In this document: positions 11,111-22,780 of the stretch, piece after piece
Position numbering within the stretch: position 1 is the stretch's first letter
Layout of the letters: each line of letters starts with the position of its first letter
Assembly (NCBI GenBank): GCA_914767715.1
Contig: OU612065.1
Location: 25,852,001 to 25,916,000 of the forward strand
DNA length: 64,000 bases
Source of the DNA: Membranipora membranacea
Lineage: Eukaryota > Bryozoa > Gymnolaemata > Cheilostomatida > Membraniporidae
Direction of reading: 5' to 3'
Notes under the pieces: model-generated
The model's input: the letters and a program-made list of their open reading frames with translations, nothing else
The model's database searches: none
Told to the model about the DNA's origin: nothing
Program-made: the position numbers and the translations under genes

Positions 11111-14100
11111 TTATTCTCTACTGAGGCGCATGTAGATCGTTTTCATTGAGTAGCGGTGACCTCTGAAGCTTGTCCAGGTTGCTCCCCTTGCAAAATTTTC
11201 AGGTGTTGTTTCTCCGCCTTCATAATAGAGCCCATTAAGGTTGCAGTTGTGGCAATGAGCATACCACCATGCCCCTAAAAAATAAATCAATACATATGTT
11301 CACAAATAAAACAGAAGCTATGTAAAGAAATGTATTCTAGATTTTCGCTCATTCTTTCAGCTGAGCGATATCAACAACCTTGCAATTTTGCTTGCCAAGT
11401 CAACTTGTAGGTTGCTAGATTAATACCTGTAAATCGTGCAGCACAATTTTGTGTATCTTCACCATCATTGTCGTTATCTCTGGTTGAGAACTTCCAGCCA
11501 TTGTGTACATCCAAACTGTTTCCAGCATCACCAGAATATCCACTAACCTACACATACAAATAACCAATTTCAGTGAATTTTCCATTAAATGTTTACTATA
11601 ATCGAGTTATCATATGTGAACATATGCAGTTCTTGCATGACCGCTTTGCTGACATTTGATCTACCGATCTTGTATGATAAAGATGATGCGATACACTTTG
11701 ATGTTAACACTAGCAAAGGCTGAATAGCGATCACATGAAAAACGTAGGCAGTTACCTACTAGCTTGGTCCCCTTATTTAGGAGGACACGACTCTTGAGAC
11801 ACTAAGATATCTGTTTATCAATCATGATCTAGTAATACATAGGGATCATATATTAAATGGTTGTTCTTACCAGACCTAAGTCTATTCCGTCAAAATCACT
11901 TAAGATAATAACTAACACTTCACTAAGTCAATTAAACATTCAAAGTCATATGATCCACCAAGTCAAACTGGATAAAAACAGTGGATGCTGCACAACCTGA
12001 AAAGATTTTGCGAAAATGGAACATTTGTTTCTGTATTTCAAAACCTTAAGCTTTGTGGGTGTACAGGAGAGACTACTTCACTCGACTGTCATGTAGGCGG
12101 AGCGATGACGAAGTACATAATTATAACATAATGGTGTACATTAGAAGAGGTGTCCACGTCAGCTAAGCCTTATCCCAGCGGACCCATTTTTGTTGATTTT
12201 GTTTGATAACAACAAAAATAGGGCCGCTATGCTAAGACTACCTCAGCTGCATCATCACTTCGATTACTTTAGGATCACTTACATGTAATCTGTACTCATC
12301 TGCAGACCCATCGATATAGAAGAGTGAGTAGTTTCCAGTTCTAGTCTCACCATCATGATCTTCGAGAAATACACTCAACATTTTGTTGGTCTGAGTAAGA
12401 TAGTAAAGTCTCTCCAGCCCTATAAAGACATGATCTTGATGTGAAGATGTGTACTCACTCAGATGCTGAATGTGAAGTGCCCGAACCGGTTTCATAAATT
12501 TTGAGTAAAAAATTAATTTCTTTCGTAAAGATTTGGAATTTCCTTTTTTAGTATGAAAGCAGGCCACTGGCTTGGCCTTGATTGGCTGCTGGTCTCATCC
12601 AGCAGCCAATCAGGGCCAAAACATCGGACATACTGAGGTATCACTATGATCAGTTTTAGCCTCACCTAGCCAATACTCTCCTGTCAAGTTACCGAACCCC
12701 TCAACATATTTATCCCAGTATCTCCAGAAGTCCTCAGAACCGTCCAATCTTCTTTGAAACACAGTCCAGCCAGAGGTCGAATCAAACTGACATATTACGG
12801 GGATTGCTTCGAGGGTGGGACCTAGCTTCAAATCATAAATGCTTCCTGATGATCTCTCTCCTCTGTCAAATGCGTCTTGGCAATCTTAAAAAAAAAAAAA
12901 ATGGATGAGAAACAAGTTTAACCGTAAAATGGCACTTATCGTTTTCAAATCGGAGAGTAATGGTTGTAAGAGGGTCCTTTTTAGGGATTTACAGTATTGA
13001 ATACCATCTTAATCTCAAAGGCTTTCAGCCGACTGATGCCAAATATTCACAGTATATCTGAGCATTGTTAAAGTTAGGTTACCTTTGAAAATGCATCTCC
13101 CATAACCTTCGAGATATGGCTGCAAAACAAATGGTGTGAATTTAAATTTTGTCCTTCTCTGTGTCACTGTTGTTTACTCTCTATGCAGTTTGAGACGAGG
13201 GCTGAACGGTATTTGAGTTCCGGGTTTTTCATATCAGGTATGGGTTGTTGTTTGAGGATAATATATATAATTATGTTCTATGGAGTAGAGTTGTCACTGC
13301 AGGGCAAAATGAAAGACAACTCTGATGATTAATGATACTACATCCAGGGAGTTATGTCCCAAACTCTCGGCTGCGTCTATCCTAATACTACAGGAGTCAT
13401 GTATTCTTTCCATTATGACTGGTTTTTAGGGGTGAAATGAAAATCTGTTGCTATAGAAGAGCTAGGCGAGAAACCCTAACAAACATACCTCGGAGAGAGA
13501 GGATTTACGATAGCAGTGTCGTTTTTCTGCATAGCTGAAAGGTGAATTTTCCACACTTGTTACACCAATATACTGCTGGAACACTTGACAGCTTTGAGAG
13601 CTACTGTCATATATCACAGATTCACACAGTGATAAAGTAGAGCAGAACACAGTACACCCCAGAAATGTCAGAACTCCTTGAAAAATAAGAGCAAACTAAT
13701 CTGACACATTTTGAAATCAATATATTTTCAGAATCAGCTTTACAGAAGAGGTTTACAATGATATATAAAATGTCAAAGTCGGTCAATGTTGGTTTCATTT
13801 AATTGACGAAAAACATTAATTGAAGAAATTTATTAAAAGTCATTCCATCATGATAGCCATTTTTATTATCTAATTTTCTAACAAGACAACGAGAAACATT
13901 TATGAGAAAAATACAGGTTCTACTACCAACTTTCAGTTTTTTTTAACACCACATTTTTTACAGACAAATCGCATATAAAATAGAAATAGGATTTTGGAAA
14001 GCCTAATTGGGAAAAAATTATGGATTATTTTTTAGTGGAAAATATAACCGTTTTTTCATGCTGTATGTATTTATGTATGTTCAATCTTTTGTATAACCCA

Positions 14101-14275
14101 GTCAATTTAATTTAGTAACGAATAGCTTACCATCTACCGTCTCAGTTGCGTTTTCATTAATACTTGTTTCTTCAACATTTGTAGTTAAAATGTAAATATC
14201 TGATGTACCAGAAGCAGAGTGGAATAAGATATATATGCAGACTAGTATGAGTGAGACTTTTCTGATGAAACCCAT
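11111..14275 (-). CDS. PAN/fibrinogen-domain secreted lectin, FREP-A copy 2
   Basis: Same seven-exon layout as copy 1: 14275-14131, 13676-13489, 13119-13083, 12884-12666, 12419-12283, 11547-11427, 11274-11111. All internal exon lengths are identical and the total is 336 aa. Signal peptide (MGFIRKVSLILVCIYILF), PAN-like module, 37-nt linker exon and complete fibrinogen domain are all intact. The last exon reads GGETTPENFARGATW, two residues more than copy 1. Amino-acid changes are spread over the signal peptide and fibrinogen domain (for example DDY to DKY, GEFWLG to GEYWLG). No stop or frameshift was seen, so both copies look functional. Confidence 0.9.
12561..12630. repeat. Short hairpin repeat in FREP-A2 intron
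   Basis: Arms of about 25-30 bp around GATTGGCTGCTGG and CCAGCAGCCAATC with a 6-nt loop. It is the counterpart of the hairpin at 2581-2640 but has longer and better-matched arms, so the two copies have diverged at this element. Confidence 0.7.
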
Positions 14276-14666
14276 CGCTAGGAAAAAGTCCCTCCTGCCA
14301 CTCCGATGCAGAGAGTCTGTATAAAATGAATTTAAAAAATCTTTACATTAAATAATGCATATTTGAGAGGAACAATTACGTCTCAAGAGGCTCTTGATAA
14401 ATTATGAAAATATTGGATTTTTTAAACATGCAATTATTACCCTGGTCTATTCTGAACTTCAGTTTCCAGCATATTTATTTCTTATGTATTTCCTTCATAA
14501 TTTCTGTTTCACGAACCGCAATATCCTTATTCGTACCCATCATCAACTGTCAGAATGGATACATAATTTCTTGCCACCAGTGAAATGAAACAGAAGAATT
14601 TCCTCAATAATAACAAAAAAATTAATCACTAGCTCAGGGCCGAATGTTATTCATCATTGCATTGCT

Positions 14667-15179
14667 ATAGACAGTTTTCTGAGCTCTTATTTATGTCTCA
14701 ATTCGGAGCTGTCCTCTCTCCAGTTTGGTACTTTTAACCCACTTCGCATAGGAAAAACCTGCTGAAAGAGGGTTATCTTGAAAACCGCTTATGTTAGGAT
14801 AAAGTGAGTATTGATTCAGAGTCTGCACCATTGAAGACCCTGTGAGACAGGGTTTCCAAATCATTGGAGGCTTAAATGTTGATAAATCTTAATTTTAGTG
14901 ACGAAACTCATGAAAAATTCTGCCAAATTGTCCGCAAAACAGGCAGAAAATGCTACAATTGACTATCCAAATACTAAAGTTATTTCCCAAACTATGTCCA
15001 TATTAGTTTTCAATGCTGCAGATTCTGAATCAAAAATAATTTTTATCATTTTATAAGCGGTTATCAAGATAACCCTCTTTTCAGCACGTTTTTCCTATGC
15101 GCCGTGGGTTAAAAGTACCAAACTGGAGAGAGGACAACTCCGAATTGAGGCCTTAATCAGAGCTCAGAAAACTGTCTAT
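14667..15179. mobile_element. Foldback element with about 165-bp inverted arms
   Basis: The left arm starting ATAGACAGTTTTCTGAGCTC is repeated in inverse at the right end (GAGCTCAGAAAACTGTCTAT), with matching sequence for about 165 bp inward, including the block CCAGTTTGGTACTTTTAACC. The interior is non-coding. This fits a MITE or foldback transposon. Only the left arm exists in copy 1. Confidence 0.75.
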
Positions 15180-15180
15180 T

Positions 15181-15641
15181 CAACCAGCAGCATAAAATAA
15201 CTTTTAGGGGGTCAATGATGCACTAAGGAGTGCAAATCAGGCGCAATCGGTTTTATCATATGCAGCCCCGTGCTGGTTTCCACACACCTCCCAAAATGAT
15301 AAGGATAAACTGGAGAGATTTCAAAAGCTCTGCACCAGAATTATGATTCCATATGAGGAAGACTATGAAGTGAGACTTTCATTACTAAAGCTTGAAGAGC
15401 TAATTATCCATCTTGAAAATCTTTGTTTTCGATATATTGCAAAGGTTAAAGAATATGAGAACCATCCATGCAAAACATTTTTGGAAGCCCGAAATCACCC
15501 TTCTATAAATAGAACAGCATTTATAGACAATGATATTTTTCATAAATACACCTGACTGCTTTGTTTTTATTTATTTATTTATGCATGGTCTTTATTTGTC
15601 ATTGACTTTGATCGGCAATAATAAAGTATATATATATATAA
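15181..15641 (+). mobile_element. 5'-truncated CR1/jockey-like retrotransposon tail
   Basis: A frame open to the stop near 15555 encodes the end of a non-LTR reverse transcriptase (PCWFPHTSQND, LERFQKLCTRIMIPYEEDY). It is followed by a short 3' UTR rich in TTTA and a terminal TA microsatellite at 15628-15641. It is absent from the same place in copy 1, so it probably arrived after the duplication. The 5' part is missing, as is usual for incomplete reverse transcription. Confidence 0.75.
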
Positions 15642-15657
15642 CTTGTGTTCCATGAGA

Positions 15658-15708
15658 TATAATCATTGATATGGAATATTATATTTATATTCCATATCAA
15701 TGATAATA
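15658..15708. repeat. Palindrome upstream of GPCR copy 2
   Basis: Counterpart of 5301-5351, with the same arms and loop. It directly abuts the TA-rich end of the retrotransposon tail, so the insertion stopped a few bases before it. Confidence 0.75.
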
Positions 15709-15867
15709 TTAACTCAGTGGATATAATATTAAGCTAAAGAGGTCAAAGATTACAACTGAATGATCTGAACTACCTCATGTTGACAATACGAACCTAATCA
15801 CTCCTCAGATTGAGCCCCCGTTAGCTCGTTCTCTGTAAGCTCGTTCTAATGAAAACATAATGGAACT

Positions 15868-16827
15868 ATGAATTCCACCAAATGGATCCGCTACAACGTC
15901 AAAATACCCCGCGAGCTCGCTACAGTGCTTGGTTTAATATTATTTACCATCTTGCTAACGAACATTCTTATACTGATGACGTTTAAGCGAATTAAAAAGT
16001 TACCGTTCCATCATCATCTAATGATTTGTCTTGCGGTAGTGGATCTGCTGACAGTGCCTTCGCACCTACCAAGCTTCATCGGAATCTGGAATGGATCGCT
16101 ATTACTATCAGACAGTATCTGTGGTTTACTTTCTGTGACCAATCATACCTGTATCGCAGCTACTACCTGGTTACACTGCGCTATATGTATCGACAAGTGC
16201 TGTTCCATTTTAAAACCGCTTGAGCACAAACTCTTTCAAACGCACCGTAGAACTCCTTATTTGGCATTTGCATTTTCTGTTGCTGCTGTTGTTGCCATAT
16301 TGGCTATAATGATGGCCTTCACATACACTGAATTCCTTGAGGTAAAATTTCTATCTTCTACGGCTGCATGTGGCTATATCCTAGACTACAGATATTTTGC
16401 ATCAGTCGCTGTGCTCTTCATTTGCATACCGCTTGCAGTCGCTTTTGTGACCCACATACTGATGCTGAATGAAGTGAGGAAATCAGGCAATTATCGCAGG
16501 AAGCGCCTGAAGAGGGCTTTTAAGACTGTGATATTAACGGTTGGGATTTTCTACTGGTGTTGGGTACCTTTTTTGGTGAACCTGATATGGAAAGTTTTGG
16601 CTACAAAATTTCCACAACCAACACCAGTTATGTTGTCATGGTTTATTGTGCATATGTTTATGATAGGTAACAGTGCTATGAACCTTTTTATCTACATCTA
16701 CAGTGTTCAAACATTTAGAAATCAGTTTAAACTGCTTTTCCCATTCAAACGGAGAACACATCCATATAACGGCGAGGCCTCGCAAGCTGTTACCCAGTTA
16801 TGGGTCAATCCACACCCCATAGAATAG
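15868..16827 (+). CDS. Rhodopsin-like class A GPCR, copy 2
   Basis: Intronless, 319 aa, same length and start context as copy 1, and intact. Family marks are kept: disulfide cysteines, DKC in place of DRY, CWVPF, and NLFIY in TM7. Differences cluster in and next to membrane segments: ILT to ILI in TM1, VVVI to VVAI in TM4, GFLEVKFLT to EFLEVKFLS in loop 2, and FTVGIYYLC to LTVGIFYWC in TM6. These might alter ligand response. Upstream, a retrotransposon tail replaces the distal promoter sequence found in copy 1. Confidence 0.92.
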   Translation: MNSTKWIRYNVKIPRELATVLGLILFTILLTNILILMTFKRIKKLPFHHHLMICLAVVDLLTVPSHLPSFIGIWNGSLLLSDSICGLLSVTNHTCIAATTWLHCAICIDKCCSILKPLEHKLFQTHRRTPYLAFAFSVAAVVAILAIMMAFTYTEFLEVKFLSSTAACGYILDYRYFASVAVLFICIPLAVAFVTHILMLNEVRKSGNYRRKRLKRAFKTVILTVGIFYWCWVPFLVNLIWKVLATKFPQPTPVMLSWFIVHMFMIGNSAMNLFIYIYSVQTFRNQFKLLFPFKRRTHPYNGEASQAVTQLWVNPHPIE

Positions 16828-18083
16828 AATGTAACTTCTGGCTCAGAAGCGTCTTGAAGACCTGCAACAGAGGAACGTTTTCTAGATAAAATCTTTTTTT
16901 TTTTAAATGTTTTAAAACTAAAAGAGTTTTCTGTTTAAACGGCATTTGAACTCAATCTGAGTTGGTAAACAAGGTATTTTGGTCAACTTTGTCTATTTGT
17001 TGACTACTGCCTACTACTGACTAAACAGAACTAGAGAGCACCAGTTTGCTGGTAGAGAACAAAAAACCTTTTTGTGCTTCCCGCGACCATCTGTTTGATC
17101 TCTACTTCAAAAAAGGGTACAAGACCCCCCTCCCCCATTTTAGCACACATAATTGCCAAGATCACCTAATATAAGGAAAGTGTGAGCTCTATCTTAAAAA
17201 TTTACGTTTAGTTTTTAAATGGGAAACTTTGAACTTCAATTACAACAAGTTATGTAAATTAATTATGTAAATTATTTCAATTTATTTCAATATTAAATAT
17301 ATTTAGCAGTTAAAATTTTGCAAATTTACCATCAGCATGTGATGAAAGTTTCTGCCAGTAGAGTAACTTAATTTTTAGCAACTATCTGTCGGAGCAGAGT
17401 GATAATATTCCACATTCTGTTGCCTCTCCCAGTGTAGTACTGTATAGTAGGAGATACATTTTAAATCATCAAATGTTTGCTTTTATTCAATACTGTTGTT
17501 ATAAGTTTATCTGTTCCCATCTCATCCCATCTCGTTAGTTCTACTAAGTTGTGGTGAAGAAATAAAAAGTTCCTCCCATCCAACACCATTTGACTCATCA
17601 GTCGTTGCTGGCGTTTGAAAGCTTCTACACAAAAACAGTAGATTTTAACTTCAACTGGCTAAACAGATGACTTGACATGACACAAGGTTATAGAGCGAAG
17701 CACCCGGAGGTATTTATTTAGGTGCTGCACATCAAGCCGATTTATTTACTCAATGAACTCAAACCAGATATATCAGGGACAGTGAAACTTCACACACTCT
17801 AAAAGTAGTTATTGAAGGCTCACAAGATATACATTAAATACCAAGGTACTGTTTTCAGTTTTCAATCACCATGCATGTACTTATCGGAAAAATGTTGAAT
17901 TACTCACACAATACTAAACAGACACAGCAAGGCAAATTCATAAACTCACATTCCACATATTTGTAAAGATATGTCTCACGGACTGTTTGCCCAGCCAGGT
18001 AAACTAATAAAATGAGTTGTCCTCCTGACTGATTAGTTATCTATTAGCTAAAATGAGGCCAACAAGTTATTTTCAATTTACTT
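16828..18083. other. Non-coding region after GPCR copy 2
   Basis: Matches 6471-7780 with substitutions and a few indels of 10-30 bp. No gene is supported. It ends at the deletion breakpoint. Confidence 0.5.
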
Positions 18084-18150
18084 GCAGAGAAGGACTTCTC
18101 ATCATGGGAACTTAAAGAATCACCAGCATCACCCGTATATCCTGAGATCT
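18084..18150 (-). pseudogene. Truncated FREP-B fibrinogen exon in right block
   Basis: The first half of the exon that is complete at 9500-9383 (ISGYTGDAGDSLSSHDEKSF). It is cut at 18084, where sequence equivalent to 7780 is joined. The calcium-site half and the following terminal exon are gone. The breakpoint shows a shared CTT on both sides. Confidence 0.8.
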
Positions 18151-18279
18151 ACAAAAGATAAATATCCACATTGTTTGTGCGTAGGATTAGAAGTTATCCC
18201 CCTTTTCAAATCATGGATTACTGATATACAACTTCTTTTTTAATATGCACTATTTTATTTGGCAGACAATATCATCCTG

Positions 18280-18808
18280 GCCTGGGTACCATGATAGATT
18301 AGGATGGAGGATGCGGTGCGGAGATAGCTAGGAGGATTGGTGTGGCTTGGGACAGGTGGAGCGATCTCACAGGAGTGTTGTGTGACAAGAAGGTACCAAC
18401 TAAACTAAAAGTACTTCTCTACAAAACATTATTAAGCCAACACTCATGTATGGCAGTGAAACCTGGCCGGTCACACAGAGAATGGAAGATAGGATGGATG
18501 CAATAGGATTGAGGATGTTGAGACATATCTATGGAATCAGCTGTGAGGACCAGGACACAGAGATTAGGAGTCAGGCGGGAGTGAAAGAAATATCATCATT
18601 CTTGAGGAAAAGACGCCTGCAGTGGCATAGTCATGTTTGTTGGAGAGAGGAAGAGGAAGTTATCCCCCAGGTCACAAATATACAGGTCGGCGGTAGAAGG
18701 AGGAGAGGAAAACCCCGGCAGCGGTTGAAAGATACTGTGAAGTCTGACATGAGCGTTGGTGTTTGGAACAGGAGGATGTACATGACAGGGTTCGATGGAA
18801 TTCTCTAA
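18280..18808 (+). pseudogene. Non-LTR reverse transcriptase C-terminal fragment, right copy
   Basis: The same element as at 9620-9815 but longer: it continues with MYGSETWPVTQRMEDRMDAI, RMLRHIYGISCEDQ and KRRLQWHSHVCWREEEE, typical of the C-terminal part of non-LTR retrotransposon polyproteins. A substitution near 18301 turns the left copy's TGG codon into a stop, so it is dead. It separates FREP-B from its lost 3' exons. Confidence 0.8.
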
Positions 18809-19081
18809 TGGATACAGACGGCTAGGTGGGAAAGGTGAGAAATCATCCTGGCCAGATGTTTCCCGTAACATACCAAGGAGATTACGGCCAAAGGGAGAGA
18901 GAAAATGATAATGTTTTGTGTTCGGAGAATTAAATTGATATACCATATCAAATGTCTTCACTAGAATATTAATAAAATTTTTAAAATAGGTGCCAATAAC
19001 AATATGTGCATTATCGACCTATACCAACACAGCGAGCATATATTTCATAGGTCTGTAGGAGACAGAGCAGTGCAAACTCAC

Positions 19082-21541
19082 AATCAATTTGAAGTCCGAA
19101 TCGGAACCTTGAACTCTGAACTTAGAATAATTAGCTGTCCTGGTCTCTCCATCGTGTGCCTCCAATGTTATGCTCAGCTTCTGGTTGGTTCTTGTTAGAG
19201 TATGTAAATTGCTCAGACCTGTTTGATCGTAGGAAATAATATTTAGCATTACATGATAGCCTAGCCAATATGTTGGCTCTGATTGGTGGGTGGGTGGTCT
19301 TTTCCCGAACCACCAATCAGAGCCAACACATTGGCTATTGAAAGCGAGGCGTCTGAGAAACAGGCCTGATGTTCCCAATAAGCTAACATGCTTGCAGATG
19401 AACCCATATAACAAGTTATGTCAGATTTAAATTATGTCCACTGATTGGCTGGATGAGCACAGTTTGGATGAAATCGAATGCAAAATAAAATTGCAATCGC
19501 ATAATTGTGTCTTTTACTTGTCCTGCTGTACGATGAACAACCAATCAATAAAAATTAAATAAAACTAGATGAGATTGAGTTAAAGGGGCCAGATGGCCGC
19601 ATGCAAGATTTTGTGGCATTCCGTATCAAACACTTCTATGATCCATAGCGGAATGCCTCTAAGCTCGTTTGCAGTCATTTGAGCCCTTCAATTGCATGAA
19701 ACTCAATACCATAGACTTAATATATGAAGTCTATGGTCAATACACACCCATCCAGTACTCCCCACTGACACAACCGAACCCATCACGGTAATCGCCCCAA
19801 TCTCTGTAAAAGTCCACTGAGCCGTCGAGTCTTCTTTGTATCACCGTCCAGCCCGAGGTGGAATCAAACTGGCAGACAGCTGTAACGGTTTTCTTGCGTG
19901 ATGGAGATTTAAGATAATAGACTTCTCCTGAGTCACGTTCACCATGGTCAAAAGCATCTTGGCAGTCTATAAAACATAATAAAAAGCATTTATTTTTTAA
20001 AGTATTCAGGGTTACGATGAACATGCTTTATTTTTGCCTTATGTTTGCTTTATGAACGCTATACCAAATTAAGTTTTAATAAATACTTGCGATGGTTAAA
20101 ACTTCATTTAAATACTTATTGGCAGTACCAGGACATTTGATTACTCAAATATGATGTCTTTCTATGATTACTCTTTCCAAAATGGCGCAGGTATATCAAA
20201 GGGCCTGAAGAAGAGCAAGGCAAAGTCAGATACAGCCAAGTTAGACAGACGGTTATATACCCAACTATCATATACTTGCGACAATGGTGTAAACACATAC
20301 GTAGACGTCCAGTGTGAGTGCTCTAAAGGCTGTGAGTGCGCATTAATGGCACTCTATTATCATTGATATGCCTGATAATGGCATTCTTTTACCAACGATT
20401 TGTCTGAAAATGGAATGCCCCCAGCCCCTACAGCCATTTAAGCAATTTAACGAATAATTAAGTGTACAAAATCATGTCTATATGTATTTACCTAAATATA
20501 TCCCTTTATGGAGGATGATCGAGTGAGATAGACAGCTTAAATGACCTGTATAACAACAGCCCTGGAACAAAAAAATAACAGGTTTAGCAAAAACGGTGTT
20601 GAGAATGAACAAAACTATAGCCTTTCTGATGCACCCAACCAAGCCTTGAAATTATGGCAAATTTCAATGAAATAGAAGGAAGGACTTCGTTGTAGACTAT
20701 TTGTTGTAGACTATTTTTTTGGTTAATTTATCAGATATTTTAAGATGTAGAACTGCTGCGGCTGAAAGTGGTGGGCTTGAAAACTATAATTATTATCTTG
20801 GTTGATATCACGCAAAGGCCGGGCAAGCGTACTGTAAATCTTGGAATATAAATAATAATAAAATAATAATTACTTCTTGTGTGACATCGATCCATGAACA
20901 GTCAACTTTTTCAGCGTAACTGATTCCAGTCAGATCACTGCTGGTTGATAGCTGCGATTGTTGGGAGCCTGTGAATAACTGACATCTTTGTCGACTCTCA
21001 TCATATATGACAGACAGGCAGCCCGAAGCTAGGGAGCAAAATGTTGTGCAAGCAGAAAATGTCGGAGCATCTGAGGGGCAAATGAAAAAAAATATTTCGA
21101 TTGAACACTAGTATGCCAAAATAGCATAAGGAACAAAAAGCCAATCAATTTCATATCATGTTTAGTTTCATAAACTTTAACAGTAAAATTTTTAAGTCTG
21201 TTTTTTATCAACATTGTCAGACTGGAGTGCCTAAACTTTTCTGAGAATAGAAAGAGAAGAGGGAAATAGAAGAAAATACGTCTTCAGACTGTTTCTTTCT
21301 TCATTGCATCCTAAATCACAATTCTGCAAATTTAAGGAAAATATCGCTTCTCTTCTCATGTATACAAAGTATGGGTCACCATAATAAAGTTTAACCCACC
21401 TTGACTCAAATATGGAGAGAGGTTTTGGATACTGTTGTCCTGCACCTTACTGATGACTGTATATGGTGTATCAGCCCAAGTTAAAGAAAAACACATGAGC
21501 AGAAGAATAAAGTGATTTGAGGAAAACTGGATTCGTTCCAT
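19082..21541 (-). CDS. PAN/fibrinogen lectin FREP-B, 3' end missing
   Basis: Five consistent exons: 21541-21400 (signal peptide, MERIQFSSNHFILLLMCFSL), 21070-20874 (PAN-like: FSACTTFCSLASGC, CQLFTG, YAEKVDC), 20561-20492 (70-nt linker exon with three cysteines), 19966-19748 and 19218-19082 (fibrinogen domain: CQDAFDHGERDSGE, GWTVIQRRLDGS, HDGETRTANYS). Phases are identical to FREP-A at each join. The rest of the domain (calcium site and terminal cysteine pair) should follow, but in place there is only a truncated exon at 18084-18150 and a retrotransposon fragment. It is either a broken gene or one using a new 3' end. FREP-A-like function is inferred from domain order. Confidence 0.8.
19262..19336. 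mobile_element. Hairpin MITE, CCAATCAGAGCC family
   Basis: Arms TAGCCAATATGTTGGCTCTG and the inverse CAGAGCCAACACATTGGCTA with a GGTGG/CCACC extension lie in the FREP-B intron. This is one of the cleanest members of a family also seen at 22031, 45975 and 62321. Confidence 0.8.
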
Positions 21542-22030
21542 TTTTTGTACAAGTCCAAGTCTTCTTGGTATCACAGTTCCCATTGTCGTGGAATCAAATA
21601 GGCACACAATGTTGATGATAAATTATTTGATATTGTGACAGCAAGGAAGGAAATGATCACAGACAGAGTTAGTATAAATCCTTACTCTGTGAAATGATCG
21701 AAGCAACAATGTGCAAATTTGTCTTGTCTCTCCAATTGATCCATTGATCCATTTATATAAATAACTTATCACTGATTGCATGGATTAACCAACTGCAATT
21801 CAATATCCAATTTATTACAGGAAGGGAATTTAAATTTACAGTAAACAGAAATATCTCATACCAGTGGCAGTGGAAGCACTTTTATTGGCATGTGGACAGA
21901 AATGAAATGTATATTGTTTGAATTTGAATATATTTTCATAAATATTTTTACGTTCAAACATAATCTTCTCAAATTTCTGGCACAGTAATTGGGTTTGCGC
22001 CAGTCACACTGTTCATGAAGTCTCAACTGT

Positions 22031-22101
22031 ATATGTGTTGGCTCCGGTGGGTGAGGGGTCTTTCCCCCCGCCCCCACCAAACAGAGCCAACACATCGGCT
22101 A
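22031..22101. mobile_element. Hairpin MITE, CCAATCAGAGCC family, diverged
   Basis: Arms TATGTGTTGGCTCCGGTGGG and CCCACCAAACAGAGCCAACA. They match the 19262 element at the outer motif but are partly degraded. Confidence 0.65.
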
Positions 22102-22688
22102 GCTAAGGATAGCCTGTCCCTCTTTATAGAGCTGTGACAGGGAGCTCAGCCACATGGAGGCGAGCATATATCTGATGTAGTCTAACATTATTCTGTCATT
22201 CAGTAAATCTTCACATCACATAGACAGCATAACTTCTCAAAAATGATCGTTAGTGAACCGACCAAACTTTTTCAAAGCAGTGGATCACTTGTATTTCTGA
22301 AGCTGAATGTTCCTTTTAGTAATCTGCATGAAGTCATACTTTGAGGATCGGGCAGGGGGTAATGTCCCTTCTCATCTACATAGAAATGTCTAGAGATTTC
22401 TGGTTAAAGAAAGTATTTCATTCACCAATTTCTTTAAGAGTAATTAATGAAAATACGAAAATAGAATTTTGGAGTCTCCCAAGAAGCTCAGGACATTTTC
22501 TCACCATTCTGGAAATATCTGGCTCCATTTATACATGTTGTAATGTTGATCATTAATTTTCAGTTAGTCTTGTACATTTACAATCTCTCAATCGGTTAAT
22601 ATAACAAAACGCTATCAAATTGGAGAGCATCTCCCATAACATCCTGTAGCCAAGAATCATTTAGATACATCATTTCTTCTCAGTACCT

Positions 22689-22755
22689 AGCCTGTGTTGG
22701 CAAGCTTTGTTGGTTGGTTCATCCCCCCAACCAACAAAACTTGTCTAGAAAGGCT
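22689..22755. mobile_element. Hairpin MITE, AGCCTGTCTTGACAAGC family
   Basis: Arms TAGCCTGTGTTGGCAAGCTT...TTGGTTGG and CCAACCAACAAAACTTGTCT with an ending AGGCT. Related copies are at 30959-31003 (one arm) and 45016-45095. Confidence 0.7.
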
Positions 22756-22780
22756 ACTCAGAACCACGACTAAGTTGATT

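Larger units (their letters stand above)
21542..22780. other. Intergenic region between FREP-B and SMG8
   Basis: The promoter side of FREP-B faces the 3' end of SMG8. No gene is supported. It holds two hairpin MITEs (22031-22101 and 22689-22755). Short reading frames have no recognisable motif. Confidence 0.5.
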
